From: an uncultured bacterium
Lineage (GTDB): Bacteria > Planctomycetota > UBA8742 > UBA2392
Direction of reading: 5' to 3'
Assembly (NCBI GenBank): GCA_938014885.1
Contig: CALLQI010000024.1
Location: 62,001-126,000 of the forward strand
DNA: 64,000 nucleotides
The notes under the pieces were generated by a model. It was not told where the DNA came from, made no database searches, and worked only from the letters and a program-made list of their open reading frames with translations. Shown here piece by piece: positions 7,809 to 17,037 of the stretch; the first letter of the stretch is position 1, and each line of letters begins with the position of its first letter. The position numbers and the translations under genes were made by a program.

Positions 7809-9596
7809 ATGCACGTGACCTCACCCCAGACCAACGAACTGAAGCTGAAGCTGCGCGCCGTGTTCACGTTCGCGCTGGGCGTGGCGGCCGCGCTGGCGGT
7901 GATCGTGGGGGTGTCGCTGGCCAACCCCGACGCCGGCAGCTTTGCGGTGTGGGCTACAGTTTTCGGCTTTGTGATGCTGCTGGTGCTGGTGTTCGGCGCG
8001 ATCTCGACGCGGCTGGGCAAGGTCGAGCGGGAAGTGGAAGAGCAAACCAACCGCGCCAAGAACACCGGCATGATCCTGGCCGAAGTGATGGAACAGCGCA
8101 ACGCGGCCCAGGCGGCGTTGAAAGAAGAAATGCTGTTCCTGCAGCTTAACCCGGGACCGATGCTGCGCTTTGACAGCACCGGCCGCATCGTGCGCTGGAA
8201 CCAGGCCGCGATCACGGAACTGGGCCGGACGCTGGTCGAAGACGCGCACATCCGCGGCCTGCTGCCGAAGCTGAGCGACGACGAAATCGCCTCCGTCATC
8301 GCGGGAGACGAAATGCGCCCGCGCGAAACGCAGGTCGGCGAACGCTGGTGGACCTGCCGCCTGCTCGGCACGCCGGACCGCACCGGCGGGCTTGTCTTTG
8401 CCGCCGAGGTCACGCGCCAGAAACGCGCCGAGCAAGAGGCCCTGTACATCGAGGCCCGCACCCGCGCGATCCTCGACGGTGCGGCCGACGCCATCATCAT
8501 CGTGGTCGTCGGCGGCATCGTGCAGGCGGTGAACCCGGCCACGCAGAAGTTGTTCGGCTGGAGCTACGATGAAATCGTCGGTAACAATGTTGAGGAACTG
8601 CTGCCTGACCTGTTCGCCGGCCGCGACGGCGACCGCCTCAGCATCTTGGCCGAGTACGCGCGCAAGCGCATCACCGGCCCCGTTGAGCGCACGGTGTGGG
8701 GCACGCGCCGCAACGGCGAAAAGTTCCCGATCAGCCTGACGGTCAGCGTCTACGAGTGGAATGGCTACCCGCGCGCAAGCTGCATCGTGCGCGACGTCAG
8801 CGACCGGCTGCGCGCGATTGAGCTGCAGGTGCGCCAGGCCCAGAAGCTGCGCGAACAAAACGCCGAGCTTGAGTCACTGGTGAATGAACTGAACGAGTTC
8901 AACTACGTCGCCAGTCACGACCTGCAGGAACCGCTGCGGACCATGAGCACGTACTGCGGGCTGCTCAAGACAGACCTCGGCGACAACCTGCCCAAACGCG
9001 CCGAAGAGGATGTGAAGGCGATCCTGGACGCCAGCCTGCGCATGCAGCGGCTGATTACCGACCTGCTTGAGTATTCGCGTTCCGGTCACACCGAGCTGCG
9101 GCCGTCACACGTGGACCTGTCAAAGGTTGTCCGGCGCGTGGAAAGTGACTTGAAGGCGCGCCTGGCGGAAACCGGGGGCAGCATCGAAAAGGGTGAGCTG
9201 CCGTGGGTGTGGGGCGACGACATGCAGCTGGGGCGGGTGCTGCAGAACCTGATTGCCAACGGGCTGAAGTTCAGGCGGCCGGGCGAGAAGCCACTCGTGC
9301 GAATCAGTGCAACCAGCGATTCCGAGTGGGTTTCTGTGGTTGTTGAGGACAATGGCATAGGCATTGAGGGCCAGTACCAGCAGCAAATTTTCCAGCCCTT
9401 CAAGCGGCTGCATGGGGTGGGCAAGTACGAAGGGTCTGGCATCGGCCTGTCGGTTTGCCGTAAGATTGTAGACCGGCACGGCGGCCGGATTGAAGTTGAA
9501 TCCACGCCGGGCGTTGGCAGCCGATTCATCGTGAAGTTGCCGGCGCGTGTGCCGGCGGAGTTAGCGGCAACACAGGCCAGCAAAGCAGGCACATGA
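7809..9596 (+). CDS. Membrane-bound PAS-domain sensor histidine kinase
   Basis: A 595-aa kinase from the ATG at 7809. Two adjacent N-terminal membrane helices (about residues 14-35 and 40-58) are followed by a short coiled coil. Two PAS-like modules come next, the second with AIIIVVVGGIVQAVNPATQKLFGW. The HisKA H-box is NYVASHDLQEPLRTM (phospho-accepting His near residue 369). HATPase motifs are N (NLIANGLKFRRPG), G1 (VEDNGIGIE) and G2 (GSGIGLSVCRKIV). The H-box and kinase core are of the phytochrome-like class that usually pairs with an Rcp1-type single-domain regulator, and such a regulator follows with a 4-nt ATGA overlap. With two helices and almost no periplasmic loop, the signal is probably sensed in the cytoplasm or membrane. 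Confidence 0.9.
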   Translation: MHVTSPQTNELKLKLRAVFTFALGVAAALAVIVGVSLANPDAGSFAVWATVFGFVMLLVLVFGAISTRLGKVEREVEEQTNRAKNTGMILAEVMEQRNAAQAALKEEMLFLQLNPGPMLRFDSTGRIVRWNQAAITELGRTLVEDAHIRGLLPKLSDDEIASVIAGDEMRPRETQVGERWWTCRLLGTPDRTGGLVFAAEVTRQKRAEQEALYIEARTRAILDGAADAIIIVVVGGIVQAVNPATQKLFGWSYDEIVGNNVEELLPDLFAGRDGDRLSILAEYARKRITGPVERTVWGTRRNGEKFPISLTVSVYEWNGYPRASCIVRDVSDRLRAIELQVRQAQKLREQNAELESLVNELNEFNYVASHDLQEPLRTMSTYCGLLKTDLGDNLPKRAEEDVKAILDASLRMQRLITDLLEYSRSGHTELRPSHVDLSKVVRRVESDLKARLAETGGSIEKGELPWVWGDDMQLGRVLQNLIANGLKFRRPGEKPLVRISATSDSEWVSVVVEDNGIGIEGQYQQQIFQPFKRLHGVGKYEGSGIGLSVCRKIVDRHGGRIEVESTPGVGSRFIVKLPARVPAELAATQASKAGT

Positions 9597-10057
9597 CGAC
9601 CGCAGCAGACACCCGAACCTTCCGCATCCTGCTGGTTGAGGACAGCCCGGCCCAGCAGGCACTGACGCGTCGCGCGCTGGAGGATTCGCGCGTTGATGCC
9701 GAGCTGTTCGTGGTCGATGACGGCGTATCGGCCCTGCAGTACCTCCGCAACCAGGGCGAATTTGCTGATGCCACCGCGCACCCGCGGCCGGACATCATCC
9801 TGCTGGACTTGAACATGCCGCGCATGGGCGGCCACGCGGTGCTTGAGGAATTGAAGAAGGACCCCGCGCTGGCAACGATCCCGGTGACGGTGCTGACCAC
9901 CAGTAACGCCGATAGTGACGTGACCGCCAGCTACGCGCGCGGCGCCAACGCGTTTGTCACCAAGCCCGCCGAGTACGACAAGTTTGTGATGCTGCTGGCC
10001 GCACTGGGCCAGTTCTGGGCGCATTTCGTGCGCACCGCCCCGCCGCCGACGGCGTAG
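9593..10057 (+). CDS. Single-domain response regulator (Rcp1-like)
   Basis: A 154-aa receiver-only protein. The acidic pocket is LLVEDSPAQQ, the phospho-acceptor Asp is in PDIILLDLNMPRMGGH, and the switch residues are VLTTSN and the Lys of VTKPAEYDKF. No output domain is present. It overlaps the upstream kinase gene by 4 nt (ATGA), so the pair is translationally coupled and almost certainly a cognate two-component system. Like cyanobacterial Rcp1 it would relay phosphate or act through protein-protein contacts. Confidence 0.9.
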   Translation: MTTAADTRTFRILLVEDSPAQQALTRRALEDSRVDAELFVVDDGVSALQYLRNQGEFADATAHPRPDIILLDLNMPRMGGHAVLEELKKDPALATIPVTVLTTSNADSDVTASYARGANAFVTKPAEYDKFVMLLAALGQFWAHFVRTAPPPTA

Positions 10058-10121
10058 GGCAGGACTTCAGGTCAAAACATCAGGTCAAGAATTGAGGTCA
10101 GGGTTCTGGGCGCCGTTCACC

Positions 10122-10142
10122 AAGCCCGAAGCCCCAAGCCCC
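10122..10142. repeat. Tandem heptamer AAGCCCC (3 units)
   Basis: Three consecutive 7-nt units (AAGCCCG, AAGCCCC, AAGCCCC) lie between two convergent genes. Just upstream (10068-10102) a 13-nt unit starting AGGTCA is repeated about 2.5 times. The same AAGCCCC heptamer recurs at 39969 and 47033. Confidence 0.7.
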
Positions 10143-10147
10143 GAATC

Positions 10148-10684
10148 CTACTCGCTCTTGGTTGATTCGGAGTTCTTCGACACGCCGGCGCTTTGCTTCA
10201 CCCACACGTACGCGAAGCTTACAGCCGCCATCAGCAGCACGAAGGCCAGCGTCCACACCAGCGCGCGCAGGCGCATCTTGAGCTCGGCCTGCAGGCGGCG
10301 TTCCAGCGCCTGTTCGATCTCGACCAGCTTTTCGTCAATGCGTTGTTCGGTCAGGTCCAGCAGCTCCATGGCGTTACTGCGCACGGCATCAAGCGTTTCC
10401 TGCCGGAACTCTTCGGCGCGCTTGGTGGCGTCATCCAGCAGCTGGTCGGCCTTGGCGTCAACGTAGCCGTCGACTTTGCGCCGGATCCCGCTTTCGAACT
10501 TCTTGAAGATGCTCTTCTTCTGCGGCTGGCCATCGGGGCCGATGATCGTGCTGGCGGGTTTGGCACTTTCGTTTTGCACCGCGGCTTCAGGGTCAATCGG
10601 CGCGGAAGGCGACGTGGCCGGCGGTGTGGCCACCGCGGCACCGGCCGGCTTGTCCTTCTTGAAGAACTTGTCCCAGATCGCCAC
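10148..10684 (-). CDS. Conserved-looking coiled-coil protein with C-terminal membrane anchor
   Basis: A 178-aa protein read from the GTG at 10684, which has AGGAG 7 nt upstream. Upstream in-frame codons have no comparable ribosome-binding site. The N-terminus (about 60 residues) is Lys/Pro/Ala-rich with AIWDKFFKKDK and IGPDGQPQKKSIFKK. A helical coiled coil follows (about residues 65-140). One membrane helix lies near the end (LVWTLAFVLLMAAVSFAYVWV). It should be a tail-anchored inner-membrane protein with a cytoplasmic coiled coil. No family recognised. Its stop lies close to that of the convergent response regulator. Confidence 0.7.
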   Translation of the reverse strand: MAIWDKFFKKDKPAGAAVATPPATSPSAPIDPEAAVQNESAKPASTIIGPDGQPQKKSIFKKFESGIRRKVDGYVDAKADQLLDDATKRAEEFRQETLDAVRSNAMELLDLTEQRIDEKLVEIEQALERRLQAELKMRLRALVWTLAFVLLMAAVSFAYVWVKQSAGVSKNSESTKSE

Positions 10685-10802
10685 GCCAACTCCTGTATTG
10701 CAGGCTGTATGCGGCACGGATTGTAGCTTGCAGGGCACGAACGCAAACACAAGACGCGCACGTCGCGGCCACACATGATTGGGTTAAGGGTTGCCGGAAT
10801 TT

Positions 10803-12380
10803 CTAGCGCCGCACGACGGCTTCGGAATCAGCCTTCGTGGCGGGCTGCTCGACGATGGCGCTGTAGTCTGACTTCAGCTCGCGCACGCTGGCTTCGGCCG
10901 CGTCGTAGAAGCGCTGCGGAAATACACCGATCAGCACGGTGCCAATCACGGTCAGCGTCAGCGCAAACTTCAGGCCCCAGTCTTCCTTGCCGATCACCGG
11001 GCGGTCGTCCGGGTCGCGGAAGTACGTGTAGGCCACCACGCGCAGGTAGTAGTACGCGCCCACGATGCTGGTGCAGATGCCGATGATCGCCAGCACCAGG
11101 TACCGGTCGCCCGCGGCCACCGCGTTGCTGAACACGAAGTACTTGCCCATGAAGCCGCCCGTAAGCGGAATGCCCGCCAGGCTGAACATGAACACCGCCA
11201 TGCCGATACCCACGGCCGGCTTCTTGGCGGCCAGGCCGCGCAGGTCATCCAGTGTCTCGACGTCTTTGCCGCCGGCGCTGCCGTAGACCAGCATGGCAAA
11301 GGCGCCGCTCGTCATCAGCGTGTACGCCAGCAGGTAGTACAGGATCGCCGCGTAGTCGTGGCTGTTGCCGCCCGCGGCCGCGAGCCCCATCAGGATGTAG
11401 CCGCTGTGCGCGATGCTGCTGTAGGCCAGCATGCGCTTGATGTTACGCTGCGAAATCGCGAACCAGTTGCCCAGGATCATGCTCAGCGCCGACAGCACCC
11501 AAAGCGCCCAGCCGGCAAATCCAAGGTCACCAAAGAAGCCTTCGACGGCAGCACTGGCCGGGAAGGTCACGACCGCCATGCGGATCAGCGCGCCAAAGGC
11601 CGCAGCCTTGACGGTGACGGCCATGAATCCGGTAACCGTCGTGGGCGCACCTTCGTAGGCATCCGGCACCCAACTATGGAAGGGCACCGCGCCGACCTTG
11701 AAGGCGAACGCAATCAGGATCAGGCCCATGCCGAACGTGGCCATCACGTCAAGGCCGTTGCGCTGCTCAAAAATCGCGGCCAGCTTCTGCCCGATCGGCT
11801 GCAGCTGGACTTCGCCCGTCACGCCGTACAGGCACGCCATGCCCAGCACCATCAGGCCCGTGGCGAAGGCGCCCATGATGAAGTACTTCATCGCGCCTTC
11901 GGCGCTGCGGCCGGATTTGCCGTGCATGCCCGTCAGCACGTACACGCAGAAGCTGAGCAGTTCAACACTCAGGAACACCATGATCAGGTCGTTGCTCACG
12001 ACCAGCATGACCATGCCCGAAGCCGCCAGCAGCACGGTTACGAGGAAGTCGGCGACGTTGACACCAATGCGCTTGATGTACGAAAGGCTGGCGAACATGC
12101 TGATCGCGGTACCGATCAGGATGGCGACCATCAGGTAGGTGCTGAACTGGTCGGTCATCACCGCGCCGCGCATGATGACGTTTGGGGGCGCGTCCCAGTA
12201 CGGGTTCAGGCTCACGAAAGCCAGCATCACGCCGCCCAGCGCTGTGAAGAAGGTGAACATGCGGTTGCGGTCGGCGTCTTCGCTGAACAGGTCGATCAGC
12301 ATGACGATGCCGGCGGCCACAACCAGCCACACCACGGGCAGGAATACGTCAAAGCCGGAAGTCAGGTTGGCAAGCAGCAT
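10803..12380 (-). CDS. nuoN: NADH-quinone oxidoreductase subunit N
   Basis: A 525-aa, very hydrophobic protein with about 14 predicted membrane helices and the antiporter-like core of complex I subunit N. Supporting stretches are VAILIGTAISMFASLSYIKR, KVGAVPFHSWVPDAYEGAPT (the NuoN/ND2 signature with the conserved Lys and Pro), SIAHSGYILMGLAA and GIPLTGGFMGKYFVF. It takes part in proton translocation coupled to quinone reduction. NuoN normally ends a nuoA-N operon directly behind nuoM. Here its 5' neighbour is a divergent exported-protein gene, so nuoN stands alone. Confidence 0.92.
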   Translation of the reverse strand: MLLANLTSGFDVFLPVVWLVVAAGIVMLIDLFSEDADRNRMFTFFTALGGVMLAFVSLNPYWDAPPNVIMRGAVMTDQFSTYLMVAILIGTAISMFASLSYIKRIGVNVADFLVTVLLAASGMVMLVVSNDLIMVFLSVELLSFCVYVLTGMHGKSGRSAEGAMKYFIMGAFATGLMVLGMACLYGVTGEVQLQPIGQKLAAIFEQRNGLDVMATFGMGLILIAFAFKVGAVPFHSWVPDAYEGAPTTVTGFMAVTVKAAAFGALIRMAVVTFPASAAVEGFFGDLGFAGWALWVLSALSMILGNWFAISQRNIKRMLAYSSIAHSGYILMGLAAAGGNSHDYAAILYYLLAYTLMTSGAFAMLVYGSAGGKDVETLDDLRGLAAKKPAVGIGMAVFMFSLAGIPLTGGFMGKYFVFSNAVAAGDRYLVLAIIGICTSIVGAYYYLRVVAYTYFRDPDDRPVIGKEDWGLKFALTLTVIGTVLIGVFPQRFYDAAEASVRELKSDYSAIVEQPATKADSEAVVRR

Positions 12381-12796
12381 AGTTTCTCAAGCCCAGCCGG
12401 GGACAAGCCTTGCGTGGCCGGCCCCACAGGACAATCCCGGCGGGGTTGGGCGCGAATCATGCCTTCACACCACAAGCAATGCAACCGTCCGCGAAGCGCC
12501 AAAACAGAGCCCCAGCCCGAAGGCTTGGGACGCGCCCGAGCCGCGCAAGTGCATCTCGCTGGGCTTGGCGTCTGGTTCGCTCGTCGGGTGAGCAAGTCGC
12601 TTTCGTCCGGCCGGGCCGCCATAGGACCCAGGCGCAATGCACCGTTCCTGTGCGATCACCACGTTTCGTTTGCAAACCACCCCCGGGGGTGTTTCAATTG
12701 ACGCACAAGACAATTTCGTGACATTGACTGACTCGAGCTGAGGAAGCCGTTGTGGGACGGCGCCGGACAGTCAGGCCACGGACCGGAGACGACTCA
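12381..12796. other. Intergenic region between nuoN and a divergent exported-protein gene
   Basis: Several short overlapping open frames are present but none has a recognisable product or a good ribosome-binding site. A perfect 14-nt palindrome CACCCCCGGGGGTG lies at about 12678-12691. I see no RNA gene. Confidence 0.4.
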
Positions 12797-15700
12797 ATGA
12801 AGAAGTTCTCGCTGGGGGCAGCCCTGCTGCTGCTGTTCGCGTTTGCGTCGGTTGTTCAAGCGCAGACCAATCTGTCGCTCACGGCCACCGCGGCCGATAC
12901 CGGTGGCGGCGCTCAAACCACGTACGGCTCCGACAAGATGAACGATAACAGCACGGCCACTCACCAGTGGATATCGGGCTCGTCAACCTCGGGCACTGCG
13001 GTCTGGGCTTCGTTGACATGGTCCAGTGCGCAGACCATTGCGTCGATCCAGATTCAGGTTGTCGGCACCACGACTCGCTTCTTGCGGGGTGCAACGGTGC
13101 AGTACCTGTCCGGCACGACTTGGACCACCGATTCAACTTACCTGCAGTCGGCACCCTATGCGCTGACCTACACACACAACCTCGCCGCCACTCGCACGAC
13201 AACAGCCATCAGGATCACTAACTTTCAAGTTGAAGGCACCCAGGCTAGTAACCCGCAAATTATTGAGTTTCGAACCTACGCACCTGCCGGCCCGAACCTG
13301 ACTACATCAGTCAGCACACTACCGCTGGGCAATACCGTCGCTGGCACGGCCGGCACTACCCAGAACTTCACGGTTTCTGGTTCCACAATGAGCACCGCGA
13401 CGACCATTACCGCCCCGGCTGGTGGCCGCGTTGAGCTTTCGTTGAACCAGACAACCTGGGACACTACCTTGACCATCACAAGCACTGGTACTTGGGGGCC
13501 CACCACGGTCTACGTGCGCATCCCGTCGACCGCTACTGCTGGCGCGGTTTCGGGCAATATCACTGTGGCGAGTACGGGGGCCACCACTAGAAACGTGGCT
13601 GTGTCCGGCAGTGTGATCGAGCTATCGGCTACTCCTAACTCACTCAACTGTGGGTCTACGGGGCAGGGGACTCCTTCTACTCCTGTGTCCTACAACCTTA
13701 CTGGCAGCAACCTTTCGGGTAACACGGTCCTTACTGCTCCGGCTAACTTTGAGATTGCTACGGCTTCTACTGGGCCGTTCTCGGGCACTCTCACGTTCAC
13801 TACGGCTACCTTGAACCAGGACATCTATGTGCGCCTTACTGGCGCTACGCAGGGCACATTCAATGGCAACATCACCAACGTGAACTCCGGCGTCACCGTC
13901 TATGTGGCGCTTACCGGCAGCGTGACCCCGCCCAATGACCTTGCGTTCTCGCGCAACGGACCTGCGGTTGCGGCCATGGTCGACAACGACGCGCAGGGCA
14001 CCGGCGGCAACGGTTTGGTCGTGCTGGACTTCAGCTTCGCCACCAACCAGGCCGCTTGGACCGTCACCAGCATCACCTTCACCGAGTCCGGCAGCATGGA
14101 CGCCAGCACGGACGTCAACTTCATCGGCCTGTACGAAGACACCTCCGGCGGCACCGCGGGCGTGTTCGACGGCCCGACCGTGGACCTGCTCGCCACGGGC
14201 ACTTCCGGCACGGTCTTCTCCGGCGCCAACGGCGACTACGTCGCGACACTCAGCAACTCGGCGATTCCGGCGTCCACCACACGGCGCTTCTTCTTGGTTG
14301 TCCGCCTGGCCGGCACCGCCAGCGCTGGTGAGACCCTGAAGGTCGAAATCAGTGCGGCCGCAGCCACCACCGGCGGCGTGGGCAACATGAACGGCGTGCC
14401 GACTTCGGCCGCAAACAACGCGCTCACGATCAACCCGGCGACGCTGACGGCGACGTTCAACGGCCCGGGTGCGTACACCACGGTCAACAACGACGCGCAG
14501 GGCACCGGCGGCCTGCTGGTGCTGGACGTGACGCTGGCAGCACGCAACGACTCATGGACCGTCACCAGCCTGAGCTTAAGCGAAACCGGCACCATGGACG
14601 CCACCGCTGACCTGAACCTGCTTGCGCTGTATGTAGACAACGGCAACGGCGTATGGGACGGACCGGGCACGGACACGCTCGCCACGGCGGCCACGGCCAC
14701 GGGCTTTACGGCCAACAGCTACACGGCGACTCTGGCCGGTGGTGCGGGCACCTTTGCGATGAATGAAAGCAAGCGCTTCTTCCTGGTGGCCGGACTGGCA
14801 GGCACCGCCAGCCCCGGCGAGACACTGCGCGCTTCGCTGGCAAGCATCGTGCAGACCTCACCCACGGCGGGCACCACGGTCGGCATCCCCAGTGTGGCCA
14901 GCAGTGCACTGGTGATCGACGTGGCCACCTTGACAGTGCTGGCAGGCCCGGCCAACCCGGCGCTTGTGACCGTTGAGCAGAGTGCTGCCAACTTCACCAG
15001 CATGATCGGCCAGTTCCGCTTCAGCGCCAGCAACGCTGACTTCACAGTCAGCGGCCTGACACTGACCGTGGGCGGCAACGGGGACTGGGTCAACGAGCTG
15101 TCAGCCACCAACGGTGTTGAGATCTGGCAGGACGACGGCAACGGCAGCTTCGACGCCGGTGACACGCTGCGCTTTGCCGGTGCAGGCAGTGCGGGCAGCG
15201 TGACCTGCGGCTTCACGGCCAACGTGACGGTCGCGGGCGGCAACAGCGTGGACTTCTGGGTGGTGCTGAACGTGCTGGCGGCAGCCGGCGGCAGCCCCTC
15301 GGATACGTTCAGTGCCAGCATCAACGCCACCACGGACATCGCCACGGTGACCACGGGCAACGTGCTGCTGGGCACGCCGCTGCCCAACACGGGCACTCTG
15401 CACGTGGTGACGTACAGCTTCACGAACATCACCCCGGTGGCCTCACTGCCGGCGGGCGGTAACCCGATCACGATCACGGGCAGCGGCTTCGCGCTGCCGG
15501 TGACGCTGACGATCAACGGCGTGACCTGCCCGGGCACTGCGGTTGTGAACGCTGGCGGAACGCAGATCACGGGCCTGACGGTACCGCCGGGCAGCGGCAG
15601 CGGCCTCGCGATCGTGCTGACGACGAACAACCTGCCGCCCAAGACGCTGCCGCAGACCTTCAACTACCAGAACGTAGTGAACGTTGGAGCAGGCGGCGGA

Positions 15701-15817
15701 GGCGGCGGCGGCGGAGGAGGAGGCTGCGCCGCAGAAACCGGCGCCGGAGCCACCGTGATCCTGCTGGCCCTGCTGGCCGTGGCCACACGCCGCAGGAAAG
15801 CAGCCAACGGAAAGTAG
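12797..15817 (+). CDS. Large exported repeat protein with poly-Gly/Cys/TM/Arg C-terminal sorting tail
   Basis: A 1006-aa protein from the ATG at 12797 (GGAG about 8 nt upstream). The N-terminus MKKFSLGAALLLLFAFASVV-QAQ is a signal peptide. Next is a discoidin/F5-8C-like beta domain with DNSTATHQWISG. Ig-like beta modules follow. Two clear tandem copies, and a divergent third, of a roughly 150-aa module are marked by NNDAQGTGG, LVLDVTLA, TMDAT and FFLVAGLAGTASPGETL. An IPT/TIG-like module precedes the end (NPITITGSGFALPVTLTING). The last 45 residues are about 11 Gly, Cys, a short hydrophobic helix and RRRK, the layout of MYXO-CTERM/GlyGly-CTERM-type sorting signals. It is therefore probably processed and anchored at the cell surface. 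Base use is mosaic: about 13050-13880 has visibly lower GC3 than the rest. Confidence 0.8.
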   Translation: MKKFSLGAALLLLFAFASVVQAQTNLSLTATAADTGGGAQTTYGSDKMNDNSTATHQWISGSSTSGTAVWASLTWSSAQTIASIQIQVVGTTTRFLRGATVQYLSGTTWTTDSTYLQSAPYALTYTHNLAATRTTTAIRITNFQVEGTQASNPQIIEFRTYAPAGPNLTTSVSTLPLGNTVAGTAGTTQNFTVSGSTMSTATTITAPAGGRVELSLNQTTWDTTLTITSTGTWGPTTVYVRIPSTATAGAVSGNITVASTGATTRNVAVSGSVIELSATPNSLNCGSTGQGTPSTPVSYNLTGSNLSGNTVLTAPANFEIATASTGPFSGTLTFTTATLNQDIYVRLTGATQGTFNGNITNVNSGVTVYVALTGSVTPPNDLAFSRNGPAVAAMVDNDAQGTGGNGLVVLDFSFATNQAAWTVTSITFTESGSMDASTDVNFIGLYEDTSGGTAGVFDGPTVDLLATGTSGTVFSGANGDYVATLSNSAIPASTTRRFFLVVRLAGTASAGETLKVEISAAAATTGGVGNMNGVPTSAANNALTINPATLTATFNGPGAYTTVNNDAQGTGGLLVLDVTLAARNDSWTVTSLSLSETGTMDATADLNLLALYVDNGNGVWDGPGTDTLATAATATGFTANSYTATLAGGAGTFAMNESKRFFLVAGLAGTASPGETLRASLASIVQTSPTAGTTVGIPSVASSALVIDVATLTVLAGPANPALVTVEQSAANFTSMIGQFRFSASNADFTVSGLTLTVGGNGDWVNELSATNGVEIWQDDGNGSFDAGDTLRFAGAGSAGSVTCGFTANVTVAGGNSVDFWVVLNVLAAAGGSPSDTFSASINATTDIATVTTGNVLLGTPLPNTGTLHVVTYSFTNITPVASLPAGGNPITITGSGFALPVTLTINGVTCPGTAVVNAGGTQITGLTVPPGSGSGLAIVLTTNNLPPKTLPQTFNYQNVVNVGAGGGGGGGGGGGCAAETGAGATVILLALLAVATRRRKAANGK

Positions 15818-15846
15818 TTGATGGTTGATAGTTGATGGTCGATGGC
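15818..15846. repeat. Tandem heptamer TTGATGG (about 4 units)
   Basis: Directly after the stop codon are four near-identical 7-nt units (TTGATGG, TTGATAG, TTGATGG, TCGATGG). The 7-nt period matches the other tandem arrays of the window although the unit differs. Confidence 0.65.
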
Positions 15847-15855
15847 GAAACCAAA

Positions 15856-15885
15856 AAGCCGGGGCGACGAAAGTCGCCCCGGCTT
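15856..15885. terminator. Strong hairpin, probable bidirectional terminator
   Basis: A perfect 13-bp stem AAGCCGGGGCGAC / GTCGCCCCGGCTT closed by GAAA. On the minus-strand side it is followed by T-rich sequence; on the plus side no clear U-tract is seen. It lies 38 nt after the repeat-protein gene. Confidence 0.75.
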
Positions 15886-16004
15886 CATGTCACCTGGGAA
15901 CGCGGATTGGGAAGTGGCGCTCAGTGGGAATTCGAAACCAATGTCGATTGACTCATCTGTCGCAACTTGTCGAAATGTTGCAGATCTGAATGCTGGGAGC
16001 CGGC

Positions 16005-17018
16005 ATGGACACCTTCAAGTTTCATTTCAAGGAGATCGACCACGAAGGCCAACCGGTCGGCATGTTCTCAAAGAAGGGCACCCTGACTGCTGATAGGCTA
16101 ACGCTCGATCGCATCTCAATCCCGACTGTCAGCATCATCAATGCCGACGGGCACGCCCACAACGCCATGGTGCGTTGGCGCGACATGACCGGTGATATCG
16201 ACTACCGTGCGTTCCGGGTCACAAGTGGCGGACTCAAGAAAGTCGTGCATCGCATCAACAGCGCGTGTTCGCATGCCAAGGCTGGGCTCCGGCTGCAGAC
16301 CCTGCGTGAGGCCGGGCAGGCTGATCTGTTCCGTGTCTGGAACTGCCCGAAATGTTCATCGGCGATTGACTTGTGCGGCCGCGAAGCGTCACCGCAGGTC
16401 TGGTGTCCTTACTGCGACGCACTGTTTACGCAGGCATCAGTGGGACCGCGCGATGAGGCTAACTTCGGAATCTGCGACGAGTGTGGCCTGTACTCATGCC
16501 CGAAGTCGTTCACGATACTGTACATCTGGTTCATCGTCATAGCCTATGGCTTCAAGTACGAAACCAAACGCATGTGCAACGTCTGCATGCGCAAAGAGGC
16601 CTGGATGATGTTGCTCGTGAATTTCATTTTCGTGGTCGGCGTCATTCCTTCGCTGCTGCAGTTGATACGCGCGTACTTCGGGGGCTCCAACCTCAGTGGG
16701 ACGTTTCATGAACTGGATCCGGCCAACGCAGCCATGCAGAAAGGCAACACAGACCTGGCCTGCCACCTTTACCAACGGCTGCTTGAAAAACAGCCACACC
16801 AAGCAGGTCTGCACTACAACCATGGGCTCGCACAGTTGAAGGCGGGAAATCTGGACCACGCGTCAGAGGCTTTCGGGGCTTCGCTGACGTCGTGCATCAA
16901 CTTCGAACCAGCGTTCATAGCCCAAGACCGGTTGCTTGATACCGTGGGCGAATTGAAAAAGCTCGAGTCAACCCGCCAAAGATTCTTCGGCGTGGATTAC
17001 GTCCCCAACGAGACATGA
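16005..17018 (+). CDS. Zinc-ribbon / transmembrane / TPR protein of unknown function
   Basis: A 337-aa protein. The ATG at 16005 is chosen because GGGAG lies 6 nt upstream; another in-frame ATG at 15990 has none. The first 100 residues form a beta-rich domain. Cysteine pairs follow in two groups: NCPKCSSAI with CPYCDAL, and CDECGLYSC with MCNVCMRKE, suggesting two zinc sites. Two hydrophobic helices flank the second group (SFTILYIWFIVIAYGF and WMMLLVNFIFVVGVIPSLLQL). The C-terminal 100 residues look like two TPR units (DLACHLYQRLLEKQPHQAGLHYNHGLAQLKAG). It is probably an inner-membrane protein with cytoplasmic ends. The coding sequence is visibly less GC-rich than its neighbours, which may point to transfer. 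No family recognised. Confidence 0.7.
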   Translation: MDTFKFHFKEIDHEGQPVGMFSKKGTLTADRLTLDRISIPTVSIINADGHAHNAMVRWRDMTGDIDYRAFRVTSGGLKKVVHRINSACSHAKAGLRLQTLREAGQADLFRVWNCPKCSSAIDLCGREASPQVWCPYCDALFTQASVGPRDEANFGICDECGLYSCPKSFTILYIWFIVIAYGFKYETKRMCNVCMRKEAWMMLLVNFIFVVGVIPSLLQLIRAYFGGSNLSGTFHELDPANAAMQKGNTDLACHLYQRLLEKQPHQAGLHYNHGLAQLKAGNLDHASEAFGASLTSCINFEPAFIAQDRLLDTVGELKKLESTRQRFFGVDYVPNET

Positions 17019-17037
17019 AGCGTGTTGCGCGCCCCCG

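Noticed and set aside
6689..8149. 486-codon plus-strand open frame
   Set aside because: Runs antisense through the radical SAM and pseudouridine synthase genes and into the kinase; composition is that of an antisense frame.
7736..8542. Upstream extension of the pseudouridine synthase frame to 450 codons
   Set aside because: The extension is antisense to the histidine kinase, while the family's conserved N-terminus begins at 7735.
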